This document shows positions 12,700 to 24,800 of a DNA stretch of 64,000 nucleotides, piece by piece. How positions within the stretch are numbered: position 1 is the stretch's first letter; each line of letters begins with the position of its first letter. Source of the DNA: Antennarius striatus (Eukaryota; Chordata; Actinopteri; Lophiiformes; Antennariidae). The position numbers were made by a program, and so were the translations under genes. The stretch lies in NCBI RefSeq assembly GCF_040054535.1, contig NC_090785.1:8870501-8934500 (forward strand). Direction: 5' to 3'. The notes beneath the pieces were generated by a model, which was given only the letters and a program-made list of their open reading frames with translations, made no database searches and was not told the origin of the DNA.

Positions 12700-15150
12700 A
12701 ACTTATGGGTATGTGAATTTTTGTTTTCAAGCAAGAGCATCTGACTTTTGATTACAGAGGAAAGTGTTGCAGGGAGAGTTTTAATTAAAATAGTAAATTA
12801 GATTTGCTTTTCATTTGTAGTCAACTGTTGGTCATAGTCGTTTTAATGACTGTCATGATATTTGTTTTGAGGTGCCCTCATTTTGATGATCTCAGTGCGA
12901 TGCAGTGCCCTCTGTAGGAAAGATGGTGTAATTGCCAACAGTGCCGCAGGACAATTTGCCATTGACATCATATTGTTTAGGGTAGATTGAAAACAGCAAT
13001 AAGGGCAGCATTAGCATTCCCTGAAGAATTTTGGAGGAAATGGAATAATATTTTAAAGTAATTAAAATATTTTATAATATTTTAAATATTTTAAGGGTTA
13101 CACAAAAACTGTTTCTTTCATTTCTTGTGGGAACAATGCATTTTTTTGTGGATGCACTAACTCAGTTTTCTCCTCTTGATATTTCCTAATTTATGGTCAT
13201 AGAGCCATGAGATTGGAGGTATGCACTCCTCTGATTGCTATTGTCTTTGTGCAATTAATTTGCAAGGGTCCGGGTGAGAGGTCACCTGCAGATGTTAGTC
13301 ATATTTGGATCTCAGAAGACATAAGTTCACCTGGTAAACCTGTACTAAGTAACATCAGATTGTCTGAATTTACTCTGAATGTTGGAGAAATTACATGTTT
13401 TCCCACGTGAACCTTGTAACAAGAAGCAATCAGGTAACATGCAAGGCCAAGAATGACTAAAAAAGGACACATTAATACAACAAATTCAACCTTTGAGTCT
13501 GAGGCATTCTCTTGACTTTGTGTGTGAATGATGCAGATTCTAATTAGGTCTCCTTTCTCAAGTCTCTTGCGGCTACAGTATAAGCCTGGTGCTCAGCGGG
13601 AACATTGTGAAAAGTTCTTGCTAAATTTTTTCAGTGGCGTGTCCTTCAAAATGAAGTCTCTCCCGTTTATGTTCCCTAGTATTTTGCAGTTTGCAAAAAA
13701 AATGAAGGTATCACTGGGTTTTTGTAACCCTTTCTTCCCCACAGGGCCTTTGGAGTCATCTGGCTGTAGTGGCTGGGATCCATGAACCCTGAGAACGAGT
13801 TGCAAAACGTGAGACAGGCTTAAATGATAGTAATTAAGGATCAAACAGATATATGCCCTGCAATAAATAAAAATGTAATTATCATATCACATCAAGAAAT
13901 ATAAAGTCCAGCAGAATTAAATTCTAAAAAGATAGAAAGTATCAAAATCATAAAACTGAGAAGAAACTCCCAATAATCATAATACAATCTAATATTTTTT
14001 AAAAAGTTTATGACCAAAAGACATTGTTAAATCATGTCCAACTGAAGCATCTTGCAAACGCCATACGTTTAAACAAATGGAGGTCATCTACTGTTTGCTG
14101 TGAATATGTAAAGAAATAAATACCTATCTAGTGTGTATTAATTGTAGTTATGTTATGTATTTTCAAGCTGAAATATGACCAAAAAAACCCCAAGAAAAGT
14201 CAAGTATCAGTATTATTTTTTTCCTTTTACACAAGATTCTTATTTCGGCAGAAGTCACGAGGAAATAATGAGAGGCACTTAATCTTGCAAACTGACGCTC
14301 CTCTTCTGTGGAAACAGATCTTGTTCATGATGCAGCAGATTCAAGGGTTCCTCTTGTTCTGGTGTGATAATATCTTGACAGAGAGCTGCTGGAATGCCCA
14401 CAGCGTTGTTAAGTAGAGGAGGTATGACTGTATTTCCCGTTGTTTCAATAGACTTTTGTGTTTGGATAGCTGGCTCTCTTCCCTATTATATCTGTTCTGT
14501 ACACAGTTTCCTTTTTCCTGTCTTCCACTGCCAGGGTGTCATATTTTCCTCCTATCCCCATTTCAGCTTTTCCATGTACTTCTGCTTCTGTTTCTTTGTT
14601 TTTTTAAGTGGATTCCCGTTAATCCTGTGACTCTCTAACCCCTGCATCAGTGTTGTGGGTCACTTTTGTCCCTGTATGTCTATATATAGCTCCTCCAAAC
14701 CTCTGACACACTGACCCTCACAAGTTGTTAAGTAGGTCGGCCTGATGTAACACAATCATATGGAGGGAGTGCCACTTCTGAGAAGCAGGTGAGGAATGAG
14801 GCCCCTGCAGGATACGGGTACACTGGAAAATTGCTTCTCATTGGTTTGTAATCAGCATTCCACTGTTGTTCATAAAGGGAATTCTTAGCTTGGCTATTTG
14901 ACCCTTTAATATGTTCAACTGTTACTTGATGGTTTGCCAAAATTCAGAACCTGTTCAAACTGCATCCAATGAACCAAATCAACTGGATTTATGACATAAA
15001 AATAAAGATGGAGTTTGAAGGCAAGTATTCTCTTTCAAACCGTAAGTAGTAGGAATAACTATAGCAATACAAATACTTTATAATGAATCACATTGTTTTG
15101 ACATGAATGTTATGTTCTGTCAATAGAGCACACAAAGCCAACAAATGAAA
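12700..15150. other. Intergenic region between ehd1 and map1lc3c
   Basis: The two flanking genes converge here. The region is AT-rich (a run of TTTTAAATATT-type words near 13040-13095) with scattered short open frames that have no recognisable family, codon pattern or splice context. No gene or complete mobile element was recognised. Confidence 0.5.
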
Positions 15151-15160
15151 AGGTTAAAAA

Positions 15161-15166
15161 TTTATT
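15161..15166 (-). terminator. map1lc3c: Possible map1lc3c polyadenylation signal
   Basis: TTTATT on the plus strand is AATAAA on the minus strand. It lies about 565 bases past the map1lc3c stop. The assignment is positional inference. Confidence 0.35.
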
Positions 15167-15533
15167 CATGGGGATAACAACTGGATGCAGAACAAATCAG
15201 AGCAGCATTATACTGAAATTGGTTTTCAGCAAGTTCCTTAAGTGTAACATTTTTTAAAGGGAAGACAAGGATTTGGAGTCAGTCAGTCAAAGAAGAGAGA
15301 ATAGATAAGTGCTCAGAAGAAGTCCGAATACCAGCAACCCACTGGCGGTTTGTTCAGAGAATGGTCACAACACCCAGGATCTGTTTCTTTATTGTTTCCT
15401 AAACTTGGGAACTCTCAACCATCTCTGTGTTTATTTCTATTTGTTAAATTCACCCACCACTAATGTATCTCCAATTGGAGAAGAGACCTTGAATCAGCTG
15501 ATCAAGCTGATAAAACAGTCTCTAAGAAACAAA

Positions 15534-15557
15534 TCTCGAGAAACATCTTTCTCGAGA
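15534..15557. repeat. Perfect inverted repeat with 4-base loop
   Basis: Arms TCTCGAGAAA and TTTCTCGAGA are exactly complementary over 10 bases around CATC. If the map1lc3c 3' UTR runs to about 15161, this hairpin lies inside it. The function is unknown. Confidence 0.6.
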
Positions 15558-15730
15558 TGAGAAAGAAAACGAGGGGATCAAGTGATTTGCTTTGTCACAC
15601 AGTCCAGTTCATGAGGTAGGATGATAAACTAAATCTGGGCTTGGCTCAGTCTGTCCTCTGTCTTCCCAAATCAGTTGTGTGATGTGACTGCCAGTGGTTC
15701 AGGGTTGAGTTCATATGGTCTGACTTAGAC

Positions 15731-16527
15731 TCAGCAGTCCGGGCTGGTTGACGACTGAGGGGTTCCGAACATCTCTTGTGAGGCATACGTGATGTACAGG
15801 AACCCGTCAGCATCCCTGTGGCAGGAATAAATCTCCCCCATGCTGGAGGACATGCAGGACATGCTTTTCTCTGCCACTAGGAGGAACAGCGTCTGGTTGG
15901 AGTCCAAGGCGATCTTATTCCTAACAGAAAGAAAAGCAAGAGAGATGGTTGAGGGGGTTGATACAATAGCTAATCTGATAGCTTGATGGAAACAGTGGAG
16001 TGAAGGGAAAAGCAGAATATTCAAAAACAAGCTAGTTGGGAATGTCTAATAAAATTTAACATTCTACAAACACAGATCATTTACCTGAGTAAGCACAGGA
16101 ACTGTCCTAATGTGAGTTCAAAGGGAACCAGGAACTTTGTTTTGTCCAAGAGAGGAAGAGTCTTTTCACGGATGTAACGTTCAACAATGACCTAAACACA
16201 AAAACACACCTGGGATCAGCTGCCATCCCCATCACATGTATTATAAACAACATTAGAAATCGAATGCATCATTTTTGGAAAATAACAAGATGGATGGAAA
16301 AACAACTCACTGGTAATTTGTTGGGAAATTTAGACCGAATACTGCACACTTCATCTTTTCTTGTTTCTAAAAAAACATAAAAAAATTGTGAAGTCAATTT
16401 GTTAATGCAGCTGAATGCAGCAACTATAGCAATCAAGCAATGAGCCAAAAAAATAAACAAATGACATACCGAGGCATTTCCTCTGCTTGAAGGGCATCAT
16501 TTCTGTGGATTTTTCAAAAGGAGCCAT
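15731..16527 (-). CDS. map1lc3c: MAP1LC3C (LC3C) autophagy modifier, complete, four exons
   Basis: Ubiquitin-like Atg8-family protein that is conjugated to phosphatidylethanolamine on autophagosomes. Read on the minus strand the exons are 16470-16527, 16311-16366, 16085-16191 and 15731-15920, all with GT/AG borders and matching phases, giving 136 codons. Family marks are PFKQRK near the N terminus (about 12-17), RSKFPNKLPVIVERY (30-44), LDKTKFLVP (53-61), and a C-terminal FG with Gly126 as the predicted ATG4 cleavage site, followed by a 10-residue propeptide. The N-terminal residues and the tail after Gly126 resemble LC3C rather than LC3A/B. The start ATG is directly followed by the conserved N-terminal segment. 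The gene converges with ehd1 and stands head-to-head with the Dact-family gene about 3.5 kb away. Confidence 0.93.
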
Positions 16528-17500
16528 GTTTGTTGCTTGGGGTGGTTTGCACCGGCGTGGAGGTGTATCCTGGGGCTGATCGAAGTTCCTTCAGGTGTAA
16601 GTCAGCAAACCCCAAGGAGCTCCTCTAACTGCTGCTGTTATATAGGAGATGGAGTTGGGTGGAGTTCACATGTAAGACAGAAAGACCTGCTGTGTGTGTG
16701 CGTGTGTGTGTGTATGTGTGTGTGTGTGTATTCAAATCACATTCACACATACTGGCTATCTCACAGAGTATTCTCCCATCTGCTTGTGACATTGGTGCCG
16801 CGGTCACACAGACATTTAAATGGAGTAGGTGCAAACATGGAAACAGGAGTGTAATGAGGATGTCCCTCAGTGTGGAGAACAAAAACAACACATGACAACA
16901 CGGATTAAACCAGGACCTCTCCTCTGGTGCTGAATAAACCTGGTGCCAGCTGTATCATGACACTGCACTCCTCTGAATCTGACTCAAAATGAAAAGCTTT
17001 TTTACACTTGACCTTAGACCTTACTGTCTTGACTGTCATCTGGTCGTGTTAGACATGTTGATCATGTCCTGGTTGACAATTAAAATCACAAAGAGGTTTT
17101 ATTTGCCGATGCACATGTAATTAAAATTTTGATTTTCTGATCTGATTGCTGTTGTTTACATTTGGACGTGTCTCAGTAAGAAAAGCATATTTTGACGTCA
17201 CAATGGCTGAATTTCATTTAGCGCTTTCAATGTCAGGGTTCTTGTATTGTTCAAACTGCACCATGACCACTTAAAGAAAGTGACTGCCATCCATGTGTCA
17301 TACACCTCATATGACACATGTTGTATGACATGACTTTAAATGCTTTTGTTAGCTTTTGATCGCTAAACATTATCTTCAGCAGTAGATAAAAGTAGCTGAC
17401 AAAGATTTTATGTTTGTACAAATTTCCACTTTTATTTTTATTTATTCTTATACTTTTGATGTTGCATATTCCACCTATGAAATATAACTGTACCATTGTC

Positions 17501-17655
<155 letters not shown>

Positions 17656-18292
17656 TGTATAACAGTATTATATCATGATAGTTTAGGTCATATGACATAA
17701 ACTCAACAGTTCTACCCACAAAATTCAATTTTTACTTTTATTACATTTTGTACCATTATTTATCAAGGAAATAATAAAAATAAAGATTAATTTTAGAAAC
17801 ACAGTCAGACCAAAGGAGCCAAAAGAATTACTGTTTATTATTATTATTTGAAAGGTAGCATGTTGGTTTTGGAGGCTTTTGTTTTTGCTGTTGTTTGTTA
17901 CAGCTTTATACTTCTTTGCTCTGTTGTTTTGTCCACTATTAGTCGGCTAATTAAATGTAGTTTAGCTCAGGTATGGAAAAACTGAAGGTGAGTCATGTTC
18001 TAGTTTGGAAACAGCTATTGTAGTTTGAAGAAACTGAATTTGGATTTCTTGCAGATGAAGATCCCCCTCTGCTGGTTGAACGATGGTCTCTCTCTGACAA
18101 CGTAAACCGTACCGGTACCAAATACACAGAATTTGCATCTCAAAATCAGTCCTTTACAGCACCAATAGTCCTTTTGATAAAAGATTGTTCAAATAGTAGA
18201 ATTTTAAAATTGGTGGACTTTTGACATTCATAAACAACTACAATACTGCCGGTAGTTTCAAATTGCTCAGGTCTAGTACAGGTCTAATCCCG

Positions 18293-18335
18293 CGGTCCCC
18301 AACCACCGGGTCGTGACCCGGTACCGGTATCTGGA
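18293..18335 (+). mobile_element. hAT-like transposon terminus (fragment)
   Basis: GCGGTCCCCAACCACCGGG followed by TCGTGACCCGGTACCGG resembles the left end of a common vertebrate hAT non-autonomous family (ends typically CAGTGGTCCCCAACC). No matching right end was found nearby, so the copy is truncated. Confidence 0.45.
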
Positions 18336-19266
18336 TTAAAACTGAAACTAAATGACAAGAGCGTCACCAAAAATGGAACTGCCATCAATACTTTGTGTTA
18401 AAAAAAAAAAAAGAGCCTCTGCCAAAGGTATGATTCTGGTCTTGTTGCCCCAGCCGTGGATTTCACTGTGTCTTTTATGTAGGACTTGATCAGTTTATGA
18501 AGGGAGTGGTTATTTAGGACGTAATTTCTGAAAAAGTTATGATGTCAGGCTCAGAATTACTCAGAAACATTAGTGACCTGGACGACATGAAAGTCAACAG
18601 GTGGTTTTTATATTTACACAGAATTATGACAATGAAGTTCCCATGGAATTATTACATGAAGGTGAATGCTTATTACAGCGTGTGGGCTTTAACTGTGTGA
18701 TTCTCTTGACAGTCACTTCATCTGTTTTTGTAAAGAGAATGTATTACAAATAAACTAAAAGGACATTTAAACGGTATTAAAGAGGATCACTATTAGTTTC
18801 ATCGGTAAAGGAGCTCATGTTTCCACTACACATTCGTTGCAAAACAACACAAAAACCTCTTGACAGATTTTCTTGAGACTCGGGAGAGTTGAGCATGTGA
18901 GTCATTCATTTCTGGAGTGGAGTCTGTGGAAAAAAAGGCGAATTCAACACCCGTTCCTGCAAAACTGGTATCTGTGGTTTCTGTCTCTTAGGTGTTAAAC
19001 TGTTTTACAGAGTGCTGTGAAAACTGAGTGGATCAGGACAACGGGACTGGTCAGTGATTTCTTTTTTTCCCCCCCATTTGCTCTTGCGCAAGCATAGCAG
19101 CCATATTGATGACACGCGTCATTTTGGAATCTGGATTTGGGTTCAATGTAATAATTTAACCTATTTGTTAGTATTTAGCATACACTGCTGGCTTTTCATG
19201 GAATCTGTAACAAAGAGAAGGTGAACTAAATAAATAAACATCTGTATCTATAGTAAACCATATTGT

Positions 19267-19308
19267 ATGATGATGATGATGATGATGATAGTAATAATAA
19301 TAATAGTG

Positions 19309-19341
<33 letters not shown>

Positions 19342-19370
19342 GTGATAATAATAATAATAATAATAATAAT
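19267..19370. repeat. (GAT)n/(AAT)n compound microsatellite
   Basis: GAT units grade into about 90 bases of imperfect AAT units interrupted by two GTGATA variants. Confidence 0.9.
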
Positions 19371-19480
19371 TTATTCTTGCTGGTAACGTCCTAAGTGTTG
19401 ATTTGTTTAGTAAATATGATTTCCACATTAAACTGAGAAAAATAATCGGAAAGAATAAACAGCCAGATAAAGACTCAACT

Positions 19481-20053
19481 ATCTAGCATCGCGTTATCCC
19501 CCCCCCCCCCCGCGTTCGTCCTCTGACGTCTTTCACAGGACGAGGTTCTTTCCCACGCGACCGTTCGAAATGCTGCCTCGACCAATCAGCATGCAGCCCT
19601 GGCGCTGTGGCTCCTCCTCCTCGTCCCTGCCGCCTGCTCCCACGTTTAACGCGATCACCCGCCGCCTTGGAGATGCATTGTCCGGAGGGACGCAGCGTAC
19701 TTCGCGCGGCGCCATGGTAACTCAGGAGCGGCAGAATGATACCGAACGAGGAGGATGTCAGCTGAAATGAAGCGTGGAACAAATCACGACATGGTTTGTT
19801 GACGTGGATTCTTTGAAGGTTCTGCGTGTGTTCTATTATTGTTCCGTCTGCCAGTCATTGAAGCTGTAGAACGCAGGACACGTTAGAGATGCTGAACATT
19901 TTATTTCCCTTCATGCGCTACTAAATCGGTCGGTATGCCGCTGTCGTTCCTCTGGAGGCACACCCCTCAGCCTGGAGCGGGACTTTAAGCCCTTCATTCC
20001 TCTCATCCACTTCACGGGATCTGCGTGGTGGTCGGCAGTGCGCCGCGGCGAGA
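19481..20053 (+). promoter_or_regulatory. GC-rich promoter and 5' UTR region of the Dact-family gene
   Basis: Composition shifts sharply to GC- and CpG-rich after a poly-C run (about 19498-19511). It includes a CRE-like TGACGTC near 19525 and a CCAAT box (GACCAATCAGC) near 19579. The position directly upstream of the first coding exon supports a CpG-island promoter. The transcription start is not resolved. Confidence 0.5.
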
Positions 20054-20546
20054 ATGGCCAGCCGCCGAGGCTGCGTGAACTCTCTCTGGTCCGGCAACGA
20101 GCGCGTCCGCATCATGGAACGCCTCAAAGCGACGCTCGCCGGGATTCTGGAGCTGGAGGTCCTCAGGCGCAAACAACTGGAGGTAGTGGACGCCGCGCTG
20201 GACGACCGTGTGCGCCACGCAACCGAGGAGGCGACCGCGGGGGGCAGAGAGAGTGGAACCTCGGAGAGCGTCGCAGTGGATACAGAGCATGGATCTGCGA
20301 CATCCCGCAGGCAACAGGTAAGTCATGTCTGATCACTGCAGCACAAGATTATTAAAAATGGATGCAGGGTAATGGTGATCCACCGACACGCCACTCCCCC
20401 CCCCCCCTCCTCCCCACGCGAGTCAGTAGCTTTATTGTTGCCCCGTGGCGCACGGCTGCAGCATGGCGCAAACACCCAGCTGATTCAATGCTGCCAGAGA
20501 CTATCCAAGCATGCAGCAGGATCATCTTACACATCAGCATTGTGCA

Positions 20547-20605
<59 letters not shown>

Positions 20606-21810
20606 TCACGCCTTGGACCGTGGCATGGAGGCAAATGTCATTGAGGTCAAAGCACCAGGACAAGCTTCTGGCTGGCTCAAAGGGAGAGGGGAGAATCTAG
20701 ATGTGGTGGGACACAGGAGCTGTATCAGGTGGAGGTATTAGAACACCACCACACACTGCAGCATTCCTTGGCTCTGGTCGGTAAACCCATCAGCTGTAAG
20801 GGTCACATTGACATCCAGGTTGCATTCAAGTGTGTCTGATCACGCTGCGAAAGCTGACTCCGTCTCCGTCGCATTGGATGCGTTTTGTAGATAAAAGTGC
20901 AGATTGGATATTTTCTTGTGAAATGCAAATGCTCCTGTGGAATGTGACAGAAGGTCAGGATTAGTGATCTCAGGTGTTTCAAACACACCCACATATAAAG
21001 TAACAATTTCCCATCCTTTGACTGAAAGTAATACACAGGTGTTTTTGTGTTGCCAATGTCAGGAATGTGTACTGAAATGTGAGATGGGAGGGAAGGATGG
21101 AAAAATGGGCAGAGCAGGAAGGTTCTGGGTTTGAATCCGGATCTTCGGGGGTTGCATGTTGCGTGTTCCATAGCCCCCCCCCCATTGACCAAATACATAT
21201 AGGTGAATTGGTGGGATGCCTTTGTTTCTGCCCCTGGCGACCCATCCTGATGCCTGAAGGCAACATGTCCTTGAACAACAACTAAATTCTTAACCCATGA
21301 TGTCATCAGGATGTCAAATCTTTTGCGAGGGATGTGTAAATGAATTCATTGAAAACTAGCATTAAATTATACTTTTAAACTGAATATATTTAAAATACTG
21401 GTGCAGAGGAGTATTTCTGCCTTCTTTATAAGTTTTACCAAACATCATGAATAACTCTGTATAATGAAGTCTGTTTTTATCAGAGCAGGGACAGAAATAC
21501 AGCCTCGAGGACGTGTGGCTCCACAATGTGCTGGCGTTCTCACCACCCACCTACCATCATCTCTGTATTCTCCCCCCCGAGGTGCTGCGATATTCTGTGG
21601 AGAGGCTAGGGAACATTGCTCATTCTCACCTCTGAAGGGAGCTCAGGCTGGCACTCTGCCCTCTGCCCGGCCTTCGCCAACACACTTGCAACATTTGCAT
21701 GAACAGAGAAATTGTTCTTGCTGCAAAAGCGCTCGTAACTGTACAGCAGCCGAAGAGAGTAGATGGAGAGGCAAACACCATAAAAGTTACTTATTCTAAA
21801 AATTTCATAC

Positions 21811-21850
<40 letters not shown>

Positions 21851-24800
21851 AAATGCATTATTGTTTGATTTGAAGAAACTCAACATACAGTGATCTCCTT
21901 ATAAAAATAATTATTTTAGGATTAGAGGAGAGATGACTCACACGGTATTCGGTGAGACCACGGAAGTTCATATCCATGTTATGCCATCAGGGTTATTATG
22001 AAATTATTTGTGATGGATTAATACAGGATGAACTCACTCTTAATCTTTCAAACTTTGTTCACACATTCCAAAAAAATCAAATGAATTCATCATTTTTCAA
22101 CATTGTTTTTTAACTTGCATAAACATGTTTCAATCACATAATAATAGATGTTTGGGCATGAAGGTAGGACTAGTTTTTATTTGCGAATTATTTTGCATTT
22201 AAATTTTAAAAAAAGGAGAAAACTATTGGTCCTATGTGGGCAACATTTTTAGTGTTTCCCTTGAGAACAGTAACAGTAACATCCAGATTATCACCATTGT
22301 TATCATCCATCATCTTCTTGTGGACGAGGTGATAGTAGTCATCTCGTCCACAAGAAAATTGTTTTCAGCTTCCTATCTGCCTTGTGGGTCTGCCGGAGCC
22401 TATCCCAGCTGGGTGAAAGGGGGAGTGCAACCCAGATAAGACAAACATACACACACACACACACCTACGGACAGATTGGTTCTGATCAGTTCACCTAACC
22501 TGCATGATTTTGGAGGTGGGAGGGAGCCAGACAACCACGTAGATGTGGGGGGTAACATATAAACTCCTCACAGAAAGGAATTGAACACAGAGCCTTCTTG
22601 CCATGAGGCAGTAGCGCTACCCATTGCATAAATGTTCCACCCCATTTACTGTAAAAAACCCCAAAACAAAACAAAAAACTTTCCCTGGTGAACAAAGGCC
22701 ATAAAAGGCAAAATGTGAAAACAAAAAAGTTCACCAGAGCTTACTTCACTGTACACATACAAAAGATCTGTAGCAATTCCCAAATTTAGCAACTATTCTG
22801 ATAACTGAAATGTTATCAAGCATCAAAATGCCAACAAGATATCGGGTTAAGGCTCTTAAATGTGGCTTTCTGGCTTTATCTTTGGATTTCAGGGCTGCTG
22901 GTTGGACAAAACAAAGAATTTGGTTGCATTTGATTCGTTTTACAGAAAAACCAATGTACAAATGTCTAATCAATAAATCTATAGAATACCAAGCAGGTGA
23001 ACTGATGATAAGAAATTGCTAGTTGCATCCTAAGTCCAAGTTTATGCTATCTACTCTATATGTGCTCTCTTAATGATGGGATCGTGTCTTGAAATTAGGT
23101 TTAGCATGGGAGAGCATCGTCTTACATGGGTAACCATTACCTTGACTTGTGGAGTGAGACAGCTTTTGTCTCTGGTTCTTGGCCTCAGGATCCCATCAGG
23201 CTCACAAAACAAAAGAAGTCTTGACACCGTTTCTGTGTGGTGAAAGTTTCACGTAAATTTTTACACTGTCATTAGATTTCATTTCACATTAATAATGACT
23301 AAATACCGGTGGTGTGGAGTAAACAAGCTCTCGCTCCATCTTACATGCTTTTACACAATGATTCCACTTTGACATGACAGAGAGACATAATTCAGTTATT
23401 TAACATGTGGTGTGCTACTTGTGTAGCTGTGATCACTCTAGCATTATCATCTAATCAACCTACATATGGTGTTCATATTGTTGTAGAAGGGCTGCTTCTT
23501 CTCATGAAGAAATATCATATTACAGAGCTCTGGGCAGACCCCCACCCACATGCCTGTCAGCCTGCTATGATTCGATCATGCACTGGCCTCTGTAACATTA
23601 TATCTTGTAATGTGTACTGCATTATGTTTTTGATACGCAAGACTCCAGGCTCGTGTAAGAAGAGGAAGATAACAGAATTAGAGAAGGGAATGGGAAAATG
23701 ATGATATGGAACAGGAGTGCTGCTGAAGTGGTGGGGGTTTTGCACACAACAGAACATATGTGAGATGTATATACAGTAGGGCTGGGGTGTATATGTTGGA
23801 GATGGGTTTGGTGTTTTGCTGTGGTTCTGTGTGGGAGGGGAGGGAAGTGAGAGCTGGAGAGCGAGCAGCTGTAGCTATGGTGAGCATGAGGCGACAGGCT
23901 CGCAGGATATTATAGAAGAGTGGGGCGGGGGAGTTTTTTTTTTGGGGGGGGGGTCCTTCAAGATGCCCTTCTCTCTCACCGGGCAACCACTTGCACCCTC
24001 CCTCTATTGCCTTCACTTACTCAGTGACTCACCCTCTTATTTGTCAGGCTCTTTTTTCATCCCTCTCAATCACTTTTTATTATTTAGTCACTGACTCACA
24101 GTTAAGTTTCACTGGGAGAGAAAAAACAAGACAAGAGTGAGTCTTAAAGTCTGAGCTCCTGACCTCACCAAAGAAAAGGGGGGAGATGAGCCTGTAGGAC
24201 AGGTCACACTCTTGCCCACTTCTCTTTCTTCCCCTCCTTTTCTTCTTTCCTCCCCCTTCCCTTCCAGTTTCTCTTTGTTACGTCATCTGTCTTCTCCCAT
24301 TATATTCTGCACCCCTCACCCCACCCATCCACAGTGGTCCCAGCGATGACTCACTACCTGCATTGTTTGTCCACTAACAAGGGGATTGATCAGTGCCACT
24401 CACAGTGCTTCTGTTGTCTAGCCTCAATCCAGCTAATGCAGAGGCTCCTCTTGGGTGCTGTCCTGGAGGGATGGGTAGGGGATTGGGGGGATAATTAGAG
24501 GAGGGGGATTTACTTGACCAAGCCCTTACTAATCTCGGAAATGGAGACACTTTGCTAACCTTATTGGGTAGGGGCTCTTGTTGCTGTTATGTGTGGATCA
24601 CACTGCTGACGCTTCTGGTAAGCGATGTGCTGTCAAGAGTGTGTTTTTGGTCAGGCATATCATGAATGTACAAGCCCAAGTTTCTTCAAAAAGACATTTA
24701 CTGTTGTTTAAGACCGTTTTGCTGTCAGTAGAGGAATGAAACAACCATAAACATTCACACAAGTACTGTATTGTATAAAGTTTGAGCAACTAGATATAAT

